Of a DNA stretch of 40,192 bases, positions 1 through 11,330 are shown piece after piece. The stretch is from contig SMOI01000261.1 in assembly GCA_008000375.1 (NCBI GenBank), positions 4,788 to 44,979 on the forward strand. Reading direction: 5' to 3'. The notes beneath the pieces were generated by a model. It saw only the letters and a program-made list of their open reading frames with translations, did no database searches and had not been told where the DNA came from. Numbering within the stretch: the first letter of the stretch is position 1; each line of letters begins with the position of its first letter. Both the position numbers and the translations under genes were made by a program. The stretch is from Poteriospumella lacustris. Taxonomy: Eukaryota > Sar > Chrysophyceae > Chromulinales > Dinobryaceae.

Positions 1-1721
1 CGGCTGTTGAGCCGGAAACGATCGTGGGCGAAGACGGCAAGCCGATCAACTACTACACGTTTTTGAAGTCCACGGCGCTGAAGCACGCGAGTGGCGACTT
101 CTCGATGGACATCGTCACGACGAACGAAGAGGTCGTCTCGGGCACGCAGGTCGATGGCGTGGAGAACGTCGGCGAGAAGTTCTTGATGTCGGAGATCGAG
201 CGATACCGCGTGCGACAAATGCAACGGGACAAAGACCTCGAGGACCAGAAGCGCCTGAAGATCAAAGAGAAGATTCGGCAGTTGGAACTGGCGAAGAAAC
301 GTCAAGAACAACTCGAGAAAGAGCAGCGCGAGAAAGGGCTCGATCCCCAGGCCGCCATCAGTACCGCGGCTGCGACGTCTACGTCGTCGACGACCATGAC
401 CTCCGCGGGTCGTAAACGTGGCAGCGACGCGATGCATCGCGAAGAGACCGAAGACGACATCGAAGCGAAACGTCTGCGCAAACTTCAGGTGCGTTGCCCT
501 TTCCCTTCCCCCCTCTCTCTCCCCCCTCCCTTTTGCGTGTCTCGTTGTCGTATATCCACGGCCCGTATATTAGAGTCGCACGCCAGACAAAACATATACC
601 ATGTCTGTACGTGTGCTATTACGTGCCAAGAAACCCACTGGAGGCTAAACCCTTGCGGTGCGTCGCTGGTCGTGTTTGTGGCTCGGCTGGCAACAGTCGC
701 TTCCATCACATCAGTGCGTGCCATATGAAGTCGCAAGGGAACATCACCCACAACCCTCTCTCTGTTGTCTCTCTTTACCCTTGTGTCTCCCTTCTCTCCT
801 CTGCTGTGTGCCTCGCGGTGTCTAATTCGATCGACTCGTGTGTGTTGTGCTCTGCAGGTGTTGGAGATGCTCGCCTCCAAAGACGACAAGAAACAGCCCT
901 CGGCGACCCTCGCGGTTATCCCCTCCGCTACGGCGGCGGGTGGCAGTGGTGGCACCACCAACAACGTCGCGGCCGCGAAGCGTGCGAAGACCTTCGGTGC
1001 CGATGACGACGACGAAGACGCGCAGGCCGCGGCGAAGCGATCGCTGCTCCTCGCGACCGCTGTGGCGGCGGACGAAGAAGAAGACGGCGAAGTCCTCGTC
1101 ACCCACGACGACGAAGAGGACTGGCAGGACATCTCCGACGACCGCGAGGACTCGATGACGCGGGCGAAGATCGAGGCGCGCAAACAGGCGGCGAAGCTGT
1201 CGAAGGCGCAGAGCAGCCAACTCGCATCCGCCGTCTCTGGGGCCGCTGCCGTGGCCGCCGCATTGCAAGCGAAGATTCTCGCGCAAACAAGTGCGCTCAA
1301 CGAGTCGCTGCGTCAGAAGCAGCAGCAACAACAGCAACAACAACAATCGTCGACTGCCGCTGCGGCGGACGACGACACCGCCGCCCGCAAAGAACGACTG
1401 CGCGCGTTGGTCGAGAAGATTCCCACCGACCCCGCGGCGCTCTTCGCGCAGCCCGTGGCATGGGCGCTGCTCCACCAGCAGAACGTGATCCAGGGCCAAC
1501 TGCGCGAATGGATCGTGAAGAAGATCGTCGAGTACCTCGGCGAAGAGGAAGAGTCGCTGACGTCGTTCATCGTCGACAAGCTGCAACAGCCGCAGGGCAT
1601 TGCCGCCACCGAGCTGCAAGAAGAGTTGACGATGGTGCTCGATGCCGACTCGGAGACCTTCGTCGTGAAGCTGTGGAAGATGCTCATGGTCTACTCGTTG
1701 AAGTGCGAGCACGGCCTGTAG
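1..1721 (+). CDS. RBM25: RBM25-like splicing factor, C-terminal part with PWI domain (5' end outside window)
   Basis: The reading frame is open from base 3, so the gene starts left of the window. Exon 1 ends at 488 before a GTGCGT donor and exon 2 runs 858-1721 after a pyrimidine-rich tract and CAG; the join is phase 0. The visible 449 residues contain a charged E/K/R/Q coiled coil (about residues 60-110), alanine-rich acidic linkers, a run of ten glutamines (near 1320-1347) and a final domain from about residue 340 reading LVEKIPTDPAALFAQPVAW, then a basic helix, GEEEESL and VKLWKMLMVYSLK. That is the PWI fold that ends RBM25/Snu71 proteins. Family knowledge: RBM25 is a nuclear U1 snRNP-associated regulator of splice-site choice, and PWI domains bind nucleic acid. 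The N-terminal RRM, if present, is not in the window. Confidence 0.82.
489..857 (+). other. Spliceosomal intron of the RBM25-like gene
   Basis: A GTGCGT donor and TCTGCAG acceptor bound 369 bp of C/T-rich sequence. Removing it joins two frames in phase 0, giving KLQ then VLEMLASKDDK. At 369 bp it is much longer than the introns of the neighbouring fucosyltransferase-like gene (83 and 101 bp). Confidence 0.8.
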
Positions 1722-2076
1722 TCCACCCTGTGCCCCCCCCCCCGGCCACCACTTACACATACTGTATATGCCGCTCAGGGCAGCAGAAGGAGGCAGGCGC
1801 TATCGCTGTACATAACGCGCCGCCTCCGCTCTGCCCTGTCCCCATTGATCACACCTGATCCCCCCCCCCCGAGTATATATTACCGTTGTCTAACTGCAAC
1901 ACGGACGCAGTGCGGACGTTGTAAAATCATTCCAATTTGAAGGAAATCTTCCCTCGACTGCAATCTCGTTCTATCTCCTTGTTCGTGTGTAGCAGCACCC
2001 GGTGGACAGTGGCTTGTCGCCGAGATGGGAGAGGGTTCCTTAGTGTGTGGGCGAGGGGAGGGGGTGTCGTTGCTGC

Positions 2077-2207
2077 TGCTTACAAAGAGCTTCGAGTCCC
2101 GTATATTGTGTTTGTGATAAGTAATAAGCCGAGAGAGATAACTGACCACGTCTGTACCATCAGTGTATTCCTGTGTGAACTACAGCTCACCCAACGTCCG
2201 ATTGCCA
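2077..2207 (+). repeat. Diverged direct repeat, copy 1 (copy 2 at about 3075-3232)
   Basis: Both copies begin with GCTTACAAAGAG. They share a 31-bp identical core (2129-2159 and 3141-3171, beginning CCGAGAGAGATAACTGACC) and continue with a similar GTGTATTC-TGTGTGA-CTACA stretch. Spacing inside the copies differs by small indels. The copies are about 1.0 kb apart in the same orientation. Confidence 0.65.
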
Positions 2208-2460
2208 TTACATGGTCCGCTGCACTCCCAACGATTATCTGGCATCGTCGTCGTCGTGGCTTCTCTCTGCTGCCGCTGCGACGAACACCACACGCCGCCT
2301 CTAAGGGCCCTAACGTATCACATGGCGAAAAACACAATCGAAAAGTTGGTTTTCGCAGTCAACTGCTGAATGGATATGACGGGTTGATAGATGCAGACGT
2401 AGAAAACAAAGGCGGGAGGGGGGTAGTCTTTGAAGGTAAGCACCTTTCTTCGAATTTCTC

Positions 2461-2489
2461 TGGTGGTGGTGGTGGTGGTGGTGGTGGTG
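2461..2489 (+). repeat. TGG trinucleotide microsatellite
   Basis: Nearly ten tandem TGG units in intergenic DNA. In three frames they give poly-Gly, poly-Val or poly-Trp, which inflates the ORFs crossing this site. Confidence 0.9.
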
Positions 2490-3074
2490 CGTTGCTGTGT
2501 TGGTCGGCACCGAAAACTATCCTGCGCAGCAGTATATTGCTCTGTGGTTGCGTAGGCTGATAGTGTGCCCACATTGAACTGAACACTCACGTTCCGATCA
2601 TCGAAGTTGGTCAATACGCGGAAGCTAGATACTGCGAAAAGGGGCCCTGGCTCCGCCTGGGCTTCCGGACGCTGTGTCTGGCAGCTGCTGTACGGTTGGC
2701 CAAACTGATGAGGTGGTCGCCCCGAGTCGTTTACATTTGTATTTGTATCCCCTTTCTCTTTCGCTTCTATATTTTGAAGATGTGTCGCTTATCTTGTTCA
2801 CATTGTCGATCGTAGACTTCCAGTGCAGTCGGCCATGTCCGCGCCGCTCGCCCGTACGCTCATCGAAGGATGCGTTCTATCTCCCTTCCCGCATATAGCG
2901 GTGTGCACCGACGGTGACTATCACCGAAAGGGATCCATGGGATGTAGATCTGGCAGTCTGGTGTGAACAGGACTCGCACGGCATTGTCTACTACGACTGA
3001 CGAAAATCGGTCATTGACCACTGCAGCTCCCACATCTCTTGTCTGATAAGAGGGGAGGTTTAATGTCGTAACTA

Positions 3075-3232
3075 CTGCTTACAAAGAGAGAGGACGTTCC
3101 CTCATATGGTCCCGAGACATGTGTCGCTGTCTGTAATTACCCGAGAGAGATAACTGACCACGTCTGTACCACGTCTGTTGCTTCAGTGGGTGGTGTATTC
3201 TGGTGTGAGCTACAACTACAGCGCCAACGTCA
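3075..3232 (+). repeat. Diverged direct repeat, copy 2
   Basis: Partner of the copy at 2077-2207, with the identical 31-bp core at 3141-3171. It ends at the 3' boundary of the fucosyltransferase-like gene on the other strand, so it may form that gene's 3' flank. Confidence 0.65.
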
Positions 3233-3234
3233 CT

Positions 3235-5329
3235 TTAGTTGAAGAGGAACCACGGCGGACACTGCATATTCTGGTCGCGATACTGGTAACACATCGCCCG
3301 GTAAAACGAAAACGACGCCGCCGAGGCCGTGTGACCGATGAACGCGTCACACTGCCGCGCCGCTTCGATGCCCGCCCACCATTCCGCCGTCGCTTGCATC
3401 GTATTCCGCGATCGATGGACTACATACATTCACATTCATACATTCACCCTCCGTTCAAAATACAGCCCGTCTTCCGTCGTTTACACTGTCAGGTCGACTT
3501 ACCGTTGTCCAAATGCGTCGGGAAGATGTGCAGCGTCACCTGCTCCCGATACGCACCGTGCTTCCGATACACCGCCAGCTCCCTGTAGAACCACCGCCAG
3601 CGTCATCCGTCAGTTAGAACCGTAGCGTACACACATCAACCATTAGCGGGAGAGCTGAGGGGGGGGGAATGAGGTTAACGTACTCGTTCAGCCAGCGGTA
3701 GTCGTCCGTCAAGACCATCAAATGGGTCACGTTGGGATTCAACGCGATCGACGCGTTCACATAATGCTGCAGGGTCAATGTGCCGAAGGGATTCCGGGCT
3801 TGGCAGCCCATGTCGTGCCATTGGCCCATCGACAACGGACGACCGTCGATCCACTCGCCAATCGCTCGTTCATCGGGATGCGCAGCCGACCGATTCGTAT
3901 GCGCGGCACACCACTCGAACATGTTCGTCGACCGGTTGATGTACCGATCGCCCATGCGGATGTGGGCGACGTGACAACGATAAGAACGATCCATCGTCCG
4001 ACTGATCAGTTTGCCGTGATGCGCCTCGTGACTGCTCGTGCTCGTGCTCGTGGTCGTGCTCGTGGTGTTGCTGGAGCTGCTACCGCCGCCGTTGTCCAAG
4101 GCCCACGGCGAGGCCGCGGAGCCATCGAAGAACTCCTCTAACACGGCTTGGATGTGACTGCCGAGCCAATGATTGGGCCGATAGACTTGATGGAACATGA
4201 GAAACAAGGGGTGGAAGCGTTGACTGACGTCGTCGCGTTGTTCCGTCGCGTCGATGTTGTCGGGAACGATACCCAGGGAAAGGTGCGGCCCGATCTTGAG
4301 AATCGGCACGGCGTGTGATCGATGGGTGAGATTCACGTCAAAGAACGTGGTCCATTCTTGACGGTGCTTGATGGGATCCTCACGTGCGTACACATGGGTA
4401 CGAGCCTTCGCATCCGGCGCGTAGTGACCCTCGACGATACAGGCTTCCGATTGGTGGCATTTCTGCAGAGCCCATGGAACCGAGCAGTTAGAGGTCGGCA
4501 AGAAGGCACACAGCTGTTTGTTGATCTGATTGGCGCAATGAGTCGTTCCTTGGGGTTCGACGTAGCCACTGTAGTCGGCGGCATCACCCGTGCGTGTCAC
4601 ATACAGGAGATGGACCGCTTCTGGTACACGACTCACGTAGTTCTCCATGTTGACGATGATGTCGTTGCCCCACGAGCCAATCGACGTCTTCACGTAGAGT
4701 GTACGGTTGTCACAGGTGGCTGGAAACGACTGGGCCAGCATACTGCGAGCCAGGGCTTCGATATCTTGGGGCACACGTTCGAAGATAACTGTGTCATGCG
4801 CCAGCGGGCGGAAGCTGCTGTGATGGGACGCAGACGCTGCTGCACCACCGGAGCCCTTCGCGTGATGATGGGAAAGATATTGGCGGATAGTCCACCAGGG
4901 ATGCACCGTGACGAAATCATCCAAAATGCTGTTCAACTGTTGCAGCGCGTCCGGCGGTTGACCCACAGCAGACACCACCGTCGCGGTGGTACCTTTGTTG
5001 TGCATCACTGGGGTGTCGGTGTGGCTTTTCAACAACGTTTTCACCGCTTCAATTGGCATAACAATGTAATAGCGCTCAAATTTCTTTCGAAACGCTTCAT
5101 GAAGAGGAGCGAAAGCGGTCGATTCCAACGCGTCGAGGAGCACAGTCATCGACAGGTCTTTGACTTTGATCGTGTGGACCGCACACGACCATTGGCCTGG
5201 ACGAGGACTGCGAGTTCCTACACATTGTGACTCGTAAAACTTCTGCAACGACGTTGATACGGCGTGAGACCAAGAGGCAGCGAGCAGTAGAACGACCACC
5301 GCGAGACCGACGCCACCGTACCAAGACAT
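3235..5329 (-). CDS. Putative fucosyltransferase-like (GT23/NodZ-fold) secretory protein, three exons
   Basis: Exon 1 is 5329-3684, exon 2 is 3582-3503 and exon 3 is 3419-3235. Splicing keeps the frame and gives 636 residues ending CPPWFLFN. The ATG at 5329 is followed by a hydrophobic segment (residues 5-24) that should act as a signal peptide or signal anchor. Several N-x-S/T sites and an Asn/Thr/Ser-rich linker (residues 415-433) fit a secretory-pathway protein. The main family signals are HIRMGD at residues 456-461, matching the HxRxGD donor-binding motif of GDP-fucose transferases; VLTDDYRWLNE at about 538-548; and CDAFIGHTASAASF in exon 3, matching the C-terminal motif of that fold. Likely role: Golgi transfer of fucose or a related sugar. 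The exact acceptor and CAZy family are not resolved. It is divergent from the glycosyltransferase at 5734. Confidence 0.7.
3420..3502 (-). other. Intron 2 of the fucosyltransferase-like gene
   Basis: On the minus strand a GTAAGT donor and TATGTAG acceptor enclose 83 bp in phase 1. The join gives FPTHLDN-V-HRSRNTMQ and leads into the conserved C-terminal motif. Confidence 0.7.
3583..3683 (-). other. Intron 1 of the fucosyltransferase-like gene
   Basis: On the minus strand a GTACGT donor and TTCTACAG acceptor enclose 101 bp in phase 2. The join gives WLNE-ELAVYRKHG. Without splicing, the frame runs into unrelated residues and stops. Confidence 0.75.
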
Positions 5330-5733
5330 TATCCGATACCAGTTGGCGAAGTTGGTGCAGTTGATACAGAATCAGTTGTGACGGCCAGCGTTAAGTTAGC
5401 CGAATGAATCGAAGACGATATCAACGCTTTGTCGTCGTCATCATGTCACAGCGGTTGCCCTGTGTTGGGAAGTACTAAATGTCATGATTTCATACTTGAA
5501 ACATGTGATGAAGTATGAATTGTTTTCGTACGTAACCAACCCGCGGTCGGTCTGTCTGGGATGATCACCGAATCGCCGAAGTCAATCAATGTGGATGGCG
5601 ACCTTGTTCTCTTTCCGAATCACTATCACACAGTTATCTTTGCTTTGCGTTCTATTTCTTTCCAAGAGCCGTGGCGCTAGTTGTGGTTGTGGGTTAGGGA
5701 CAAGGTGGAAATCGTCGTCCCCATTTGATCGCC
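5330..5733. promoter_or_regulatory. Shared 404-bp divergent promoter region
   Basis: This is the space between the start codons of the fucosyltransferase-like gene (-) and the GT2-like gene (+). No coding potential is seen and no specific promoter motif is claimed. Head-to-head placement of two secretory-pathway glycosyltransferases suggests co-expression. Confidence 0.45.
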
Positions 5734-6996
5734 ATGATCACACTCTTGGCTACTTTGCGAGATGAGAAGCGAAGCACTTTGACGTACTTCGTGATCATTG
5801 TCGTCCTTTCCGTCATTCTGTTGATGCACGTTGAGGTAGATTGGATCAATTCAGCAACTCCGAAGAAAGCCCACATCAGAAATGGAACAATTGTCGAGGA
5901 GGATGGCATCGCATTCGAAAACTTTGAGCCAATTTACAACCACCCGCATTCCAGTGACTTGGGCTTCATGCTCAAGGCGAGCCCGAATTTTAATTACACG
6001 GACGAGTATATCCCGTTGATAAACGTCTTCAATCGTGCAGGAGTGCAGTTCATGGAACGGTTTGTCCGGAGTATCGATTTTCCCACAGAAACGCTGATGA
6101 TCGTTCAAGATTCGCTGGAAGACACGCGGCTGTTCTCCCTGATACGAACGCTCCGCAATGATCCATCTGTTCAGCGATACATCAAACACATCAGACACGT
6201 GGTCAATGTCAACAACACTGGATGCGCTGAGGGATGGAACACGGTCATGCGCCTGTACCCGGGGGAACCGTTCTACATCTTCTCAGCCAACGACATATTG
6301 TTGCCACCGGGCGGCTTGCAAGTCTTTTACAACAAAGTGAGGGATCTCCAACAACGCGACCCTCAGTTGGGATTGGTGTCTGCGAAGACATTCTATGGAA
6401 CACGCCGAAGAGGCTGGACAACCGAAGAAGTATTTAAAACGCAATTCAACGCTATGTTTTGGGTGTACACGCGGCAAGGTATTCTTCGCGCGGGTCTGTA
6501 TGACGAGAATTTCTATCCTGGCTATTACGAAGACGATGAGATTATTTATCGCAATTTTGTCGTGGGTATGAAATCGCAGTGTATCTCGGAAGTGGTGGTC
6601 ACCCATGGCTATCCGTCCGGCTACTACCAAACCGGCACCAAATTGGAAGACCGGAAAAATCTCTTCGCTTCGGAAGTCAAACGCAGTACGAATCAAAAAT
6701 ACATGCAAACCAAATGGGGCCCAACGGTGGAAAATGGATTGCGAAAACGGGCCAAGGAGATGTTCAATGCCGGCTACGAGACCTTTCGTAAATATTGTGG
6801 GCGCTTTGATGAAGATGTTCCACCCAAATTCCGCGGCTTTTATTGCACTCCGTACAATCAATCAATGTTCAATCCTAATCAGTGGTGGTTTCACCCCTCT
6901 CTGCGAGAATGTATCAGAGGAGGCGCTGAAGGAAATACCTGTGACAAGTACCTCGTCGACTTTCTATCCACTCCCAATAGCACTGTACCTTTATAG
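5734..6996 (+). CDS. Type II membrane glycosyltransferase, GT2-like (GT-A fold)
   Basis: An uninterrupted ORF of 420 residues starts at the ATG at 5734; the open frame reaches back to 5725 but has no earlier ATG. A short basic N-terminus is followed by one hydrophobic helix (residues 17-33), giving the type II topology usual for Golgi glycosyltransferases. The lumenal part has SANDILLPPGG (184-194), consistent with the acidic metal/nucleotide-sugar motif region, and GYYEDDEIIYR (about 263-273), consistent with the acceptor and catalytic-base region of GT2-type enzymes. Several N-x-S/T sites and Cys residues near the C-terminus fit a lumenal domain. Sugar and acceptor cannot be told. There is no intron. 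Its divergent neighbour is also a glycosyltransferase. Confidence 0.65.
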   Translation: MITLLATLRDEKRSTLTYFVIIVVLSVILLMHVEVDWINSATPKKAHIRNGTIVEEDGIAFENFEPIYNHPHSSDLGFMLKASPNFNYTDEYIPLINVFNRAGVQFMERFVRSIDFPTETLMIVQDSLEDTRLFSLIRTLRNDPSVQRYIKHIRHVVNVNNTGCAEGWNTVMRLYPGEPFYIFSANDILLPPGGLQVFYNKVRDLQQRDPQLGLVSAKTFYGTRRRGWTTEEVFKTQFNAMFWVYTRQGILRAGLYDENFYPGYYEDDEIIYRNFVVGMKSQCISEVVVTHGYPSGYYQTGTKLEDRKNLFASEVKRSTNQKYMQTKWGPTVENGLRKRAKEMFNAGYETFRKYCGRFDEDVPPKFRGFYCTPYNQSMFNPNQWWFHPSLRECIRGGAEGNTCDKYLVDFLSTPNSTVPL

Positions 6997-8539
6997 ACTA
7001 CGATTCGACTTCTTTCGTGCGACTTTTGTTCTCCTGTGTGTGTTTAATTTATTTGAAACTCCTTTCCGATTGGGGGTGTTTGTTTTTCGATTATTTGTGT
7101 GCATGTTTACTTCAACTGTAGAGTCTGACTGCGTTTACGTCGACCTGCTGCAAGCCTCCACCGCACCGCCATCTCCAAATCCAAGCTCCCTACTCCTACT
7201 CGTGGCCATCCGACCTGGATCATCCTGGTCGTCCGACCGAGACAGACCTGCGGAAGGCTCAGCCTCATCTGCCCGACAAGCACGATAAACCGTGTGCATC
7301 CTGCACACAAACCACCAATGACCCACATACCGTAGACATCCGGTCTGCTCAAATGAGCCTGATTGCCACCACCGTAGGCGACACCATGTCCGAGCCTCAG
7401 TGCACCAGCCCATACAACGTCGGCATCCGACGCCATCAGACATACACACCCGGTGCCATCCTCCCGGCAGGAGGAGACATCCTGCTGAACCACCTCACAT
7501 GGTGAGGGAGACCCTGATGTCGCGACCACTCTGGACTCGGCCGATCCACCCACGGGACGACCCTCTCGGATACTCTCGTCGACGAGGCTAAGCCAGTCGC
7601 GTCGCCGACTCCAGATAACAAAACAGACTCGTGTCAGACCCGACAACACATATGGAGTGTCATCGGCCGACACGGCTTCCTCGCTTCGCTTCAACCCACG
7701 GGTCGATCAACCATTCCAGTCGCCCTGGACCGAACAAGAACAGGCCAAATGTTGAGGGCGACACAGCCGTCAACTTCACAGCCCCAGCGGAAACGCCATA
7801 CGTTCCTGGCACCCCCGTCCCAAGAATACATTGTAGGTCGGAGCGCCAACTTGTACATCCGGAGATCGCCACACGGCCGCCAGATTCTTCTAAGGCCAAG
7901 GTCAAATGCACGCATCTGGGCATACCGCGTGTCCCGTTGGGACATCCTTGTCCTGGGGCATCCATCCCACCAGACACCCAACAAGCGAAAAAGCAACTCT
8001 CCGACACAGGACGCGAGGCACGATCGAAGCGTCCAAATCGCCAAATCGCAAACTCGCCCGAACAGTCCTCCGGCCTTCAAACCATTTCAAGATTCGACGT
8101 CACTCATGCTCCGCATGTCCGAGCGAATACCCGTCATCTATAAGGAATCGGCACTCCAAGCCGCATGCCGTCGCAACACAAGTGTCGCACGAGGCAAATC
8201 TAACCGCCCCACGAGGCACCACGTCAGTACCCGTTGGGCAGGTATACTGCAGCATGCACGGTGCGGAACCACGCACACTGCACCCAATACCATGCCAGTG
8301 GGGGCAACGAAGCCCACTGCACCACGACCAGTGCCAGTGGTAAGACCAACACACACACTGCACCGCACTCAGTGACAGTGGCAACCAACCGCCAACTGTA
8401 GACTGATCGAATCAGTTGTGATGTGATGATCAGCCTCAGCCTTCATCATGATGGATCCCAAATCGGAGACGCCTGAACGTATCGTCATCATCATGTCACG
8501 ACACACTCAAGTCCAGGGTGTGGTGTGTGATGCAGTCGA
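6997..8539. other. Unassigned C/A-rich region without a supported gene
   Basis: From about 7100 to 8400 the plus strand is rich in C and A and poor in stops, so long overlapping ORFs appear in several frames on both strands. None shows a recognisable domain. Motifs such as CATCCG and CACTGCACC recur. The tract ends in a 40-bp tandem repeat. It could be a decayed repeat, a satellite-like tract or an untranslated transcript. Confidence 0.4.
8276..8398 (+). repeat. Degenerate tandem repeat, three units of about 40 bp
   Basis: Units start with CACTGCACC or CACTGCACCC at 8276, 8315 and 8356. Each carries an AGTGCCAGTGG-like or AGTGACAGTGG-like block about 15-20 bp later. A weaker partial unit may precede at 8244. 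Confidence 0.55.
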
Positions 8540-10485
8540 GTGATTGTGCAACGCAGTTTGGATGTCAACCCCAGTTGTGCACAAAAATGCACCACAGCCA
8601 ATGATGCTCGAAAGTCTTTTGAAATTGAATTGCTCAAGAAATACTTGGTTATTTTTCAATCCAAGAAAACCGAAATGTTAACTAATGACTATTCTTGGCC
8701 TTATGGCCGAGGGAATGTGAACTTGTCGTCTGTGCCACTGTCCAAAAACGATAAAGAGCACCTTGTGCGGAGGATCTTGACCGGCTCGGAAAGCATTAAA
8801 TCTACAGCGGAAAAGCACCATTTGAACGTCAATACAGTGTCAGCATTGGTAAAACGATATAAAATGCGTGGTTATTTATGTTCTGAAGCGGGGAGAACTG
8901 AATCTGTGTCGAAAAAACATCAGTTGGCTCTGGTCGCTCAATTGAAGCAAAACAAGCTGATGTGCAATCGCAAGGACTTCGAGAGATTACTCATGGATGC
9001 TGCACTTAAACCGCACAAGACTTGGATCCACTTATTGTGAGTGTCCCCAAACCCAGCAAATCAACATTGGACAGACTTCAAGCGAAATGGGCCTGAAAAT
9101 GGGTATTGCGGAGGTCATCACTCCTTCTCGCGAGCTTGCCACATCAGATATTTTCAATGCCATATCATTCTTTGTAGCTAACTACGTCTTTTTGAACGTT
9201 TTGAATATCTGTCCAGCCTTTTGCGTCAACGCGGATGCGACGCAGTTTGCCTGTGGCGGGAAAAGCGATGAAACCGTGGAGGTGCTGTACCTGGATGATC
9301 AAGTTAGCTCGAAGAAATCGCGCTCCTTGAAGGCGTCCTCATCCTCTGAAAGTAGCGGAGATGGTACTGTTTCGTACTTTATCAAGTTTTACCTTATCAT
9401 ATCAAACGGCGGACACATGTCGCCACCAGTACACATGCTGGCAGATGACAATATGGACGCCGAAGAACTCAGGGTGTATAAAATCCAGATGCTTGGGATT
9501 GGAACAAACTTGGAACAAATCTTTGGGTACGTAGTGATAACGAAAACACGATGTGCAAATGTTAAATTTTACAAGTGGTTGAACGAGAAGGTGGTAGTTA
9601 CGTTCATAAATTCATTACGTGCCATATATCGGAAGATGCTCACCCTATTTCCGTTCCCAAACGATGCTTGGTTTCAGCTCGATGGTGAGCCAATCCAAAT
9701 AGAAATTTTGAAGACGAAACAAATGCAGGATTTATTCATCGAAAATGAAATTCATGTTGGGAAACCTCCGGCATCAACCACGGCTTTGACGCAGCCTTGT
9801 GATGCAGGAAACTGTTTCAAGGGACCGAAGACCACGAACCTTCACCTTCGCGATGCTGATGTCAAGGACATATATCCTTATGCGCAATGTGCTTGCGCAA
9901 CTGTTCTGTACCCATAACGAGTGGCTCAACAGTGATGAACGAGGTGACCGCCGACGAACAGGAACGAAAAAGAGATCACAGAAGAAAGAAGTCTCCGGAA
10001 TACCAAAGATTGAGATGAAGCCCTCTCATGTGACCATGGCAAAACACGGGATACTGCGGGTGCAGTTTGCGATGAGTAAAAGCATGAACAGCAAAACAAT
10101 CCGGACATCGTTTTCTAAAGTGGGGATGTATCACAGTGGCATGGATTTCGATACAGTGGACAACTGGAAAACGAATGTCCCTGGAAAGGTTCGCAAACTC
10201 GTATGGGATAACATTGACAACCTTGTTGACAAGTACATGCAACAAGGGGAGCTTTTTGAAGAAAATTTAATGGATTTGCAAATCGATCCGACGGTGGAGC
10301 GAAGAGGAAAGCCGCTAGATAAGCTTTGCATCAGCCGTAGGTGGTCGTGTCTTCTAACCCATCACGCGTTGATAGCACGCGAGGAGCTTAATGAATCAGC
10401 GGCCTCAGCTAGCGAAATGCTCACCAGAAAGAGAAAGCGAGAAATTGAAGATGAACAAGAAGTGATTTATATTACCATTGACTAA
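8540..10485 (+). pseudogene. Frameshifted pogo/Tc5-like DDE transposase
   Basis: Coding character moves through the three forward frames, with shifts near 9015, 9090 and 9880. The N-terminal part has a helix-turn-helix-like segment (SIKSTAEKHHLNVNTVSALV) followed by VSVPKPSKSTLDRLQAKW. The catalytic core shows a first Asp in VNADATQF, a second in WFQLDGEPIQIEIL and a third in TTALTQPCDAGNCFKGPK. The last matches the T-x-x-x-QP-D-x-G-x-F-x-x-K signature of the pogo/Tc5/jerky group of the Tc1/mariner superfamily. The C-terminus is charged and ends in a KRKREIEDEQE tail. No terminal inverted repeats were recognised. The element is decayed. There is no ATG at the open end of the first frame, so the start is uncertain. 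Confidence 0.62.
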
Positions 10486-10606
10486 CGTTGAAGCGTTATA
10501 GCCTTGTCTCTCCTTCACTAACCATGACCAAGTTGACCTCATTCACCAATCTCTTCGTCCACCTTATTACGCTCGCTCGGGCAATGATGCCACCACTAAT
10601 GTTGTA

Positions 10607-10910
10607 TTATTTCTTCTTGACTTCCTCTCGGTAGGTTTTCTTGACTTCCTCTCGGATATGCTTGTAAAAAACTGCATTCGATATCCCTGGTTCCGAACGA
10701 ATGACATCAACGAGATTTGAAATCGAGATATGGTCCGGTTTTGTCGGTCTTCCCTTTCCCTTTTCTAAAGGACAATACCCTTTCCCTTTTCAGATTGGTT
10801 CCATTCGCCACTATTCCGAAACTTGATCCAGGATTGAAAGCTTCCTCCACAAGTCTGCTTTTCATTTCAGACGTAAGTTGACATGAACTGAGATCCTGAT
10901 CCAAAATCAT
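10607..10910 (-). pseudogene. N-terminal fragment of a second transposase-like ORF
   Basis: On the minus strand the frame reads MILDQDLSSCQLTSEMKSRL, then an HTH-like helix pair, then after one frameshift SNLVDVIRSEPGISNAVFYK and a lysine-rich end with stop at 10607. Spacing resembles the DNA-binding N-terminus of the neighbouring pogo-like transposase, but identity is low. An internal duplication (TTCTTGACTTCCTCTCGG twice, near 10615 and 10638) repeats REEVKK at the C-terminus. No catalytic domain follows. Confidence 0.35.
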
Positions 10911-11330
10911 ATTATCTAAATCCCTTTTTTCGAAAGCTATCGAACTATCTATCTAAAATGTGGATTCTATTATTACAGATTGAGATAACCGAACTTTTGA
11001 TCAAGGAGATGACAGACAAAGTAGCTGTTTGTGTGGTGCATTTTTGAGGTGTGGAGCGTTTTTGTGCACAACTGGAACCGGAAGTCCGACGGAAGTCCAT
11101 CCTGTGTCCGACGGACGTCCGAATTGCATCCGACGTCCGGTCACCCACTGCCAACTGCGGTTGACATTTTAATTCAAGTTCAATTCCAAACTTGTGCTGT
11201 CCAGAAAAGCAAAATGCTCTACAAGATTTTAAAGTCTATTCGAACTACCTCTTATCCGAAGCGCCGGGAGCCAACAGCTCCGTCGACTGAAGCTGCTTCG
11301 AAATTGGTCATGCATAAATGGGCAGTTATT

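Larger units (their letters stand above)
1722..3234. other. Intergenic region, no supported gene
   Basis: This 1.5-kb stretch lies between the RBM25-like stop codon and the 3' end of the fucosyltransferase-like gene. It contains cytosine homopolymers near 1733-1743 and 1860-1870, a TGG microsatellite and a diverged duplicated segment. The ORFs crossing it have poor codon character and recognisable low-complexity shadows, so I do not call a gene. Confidence 0.6.

Noticed and set aside
1937-2560. 207-codon plus-strand ORF between the RBM25-like and fucosyltransferase-like genes
   Set aside because: It runs through the TGG microsatellite and duplicated repeat, has no domain or credible codon pattern, and crosses AT/GC composition changes. 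Treated as a chance ORF.
7107-8384. Many overlapping ORFs of 100-208 codons on both strands
   Set aside because: All frames are open because of base composition. None has a domain, and the frames overlap each other fully.
8410-8500. Possible promoter duplication (GAATCAGTTGTGA and TCATCATGTCAC also at about 5369-5440)
   Set aside because: The shared words are short, spacing differs, and intervening sequence does not align. Insufficient to call a repeat.
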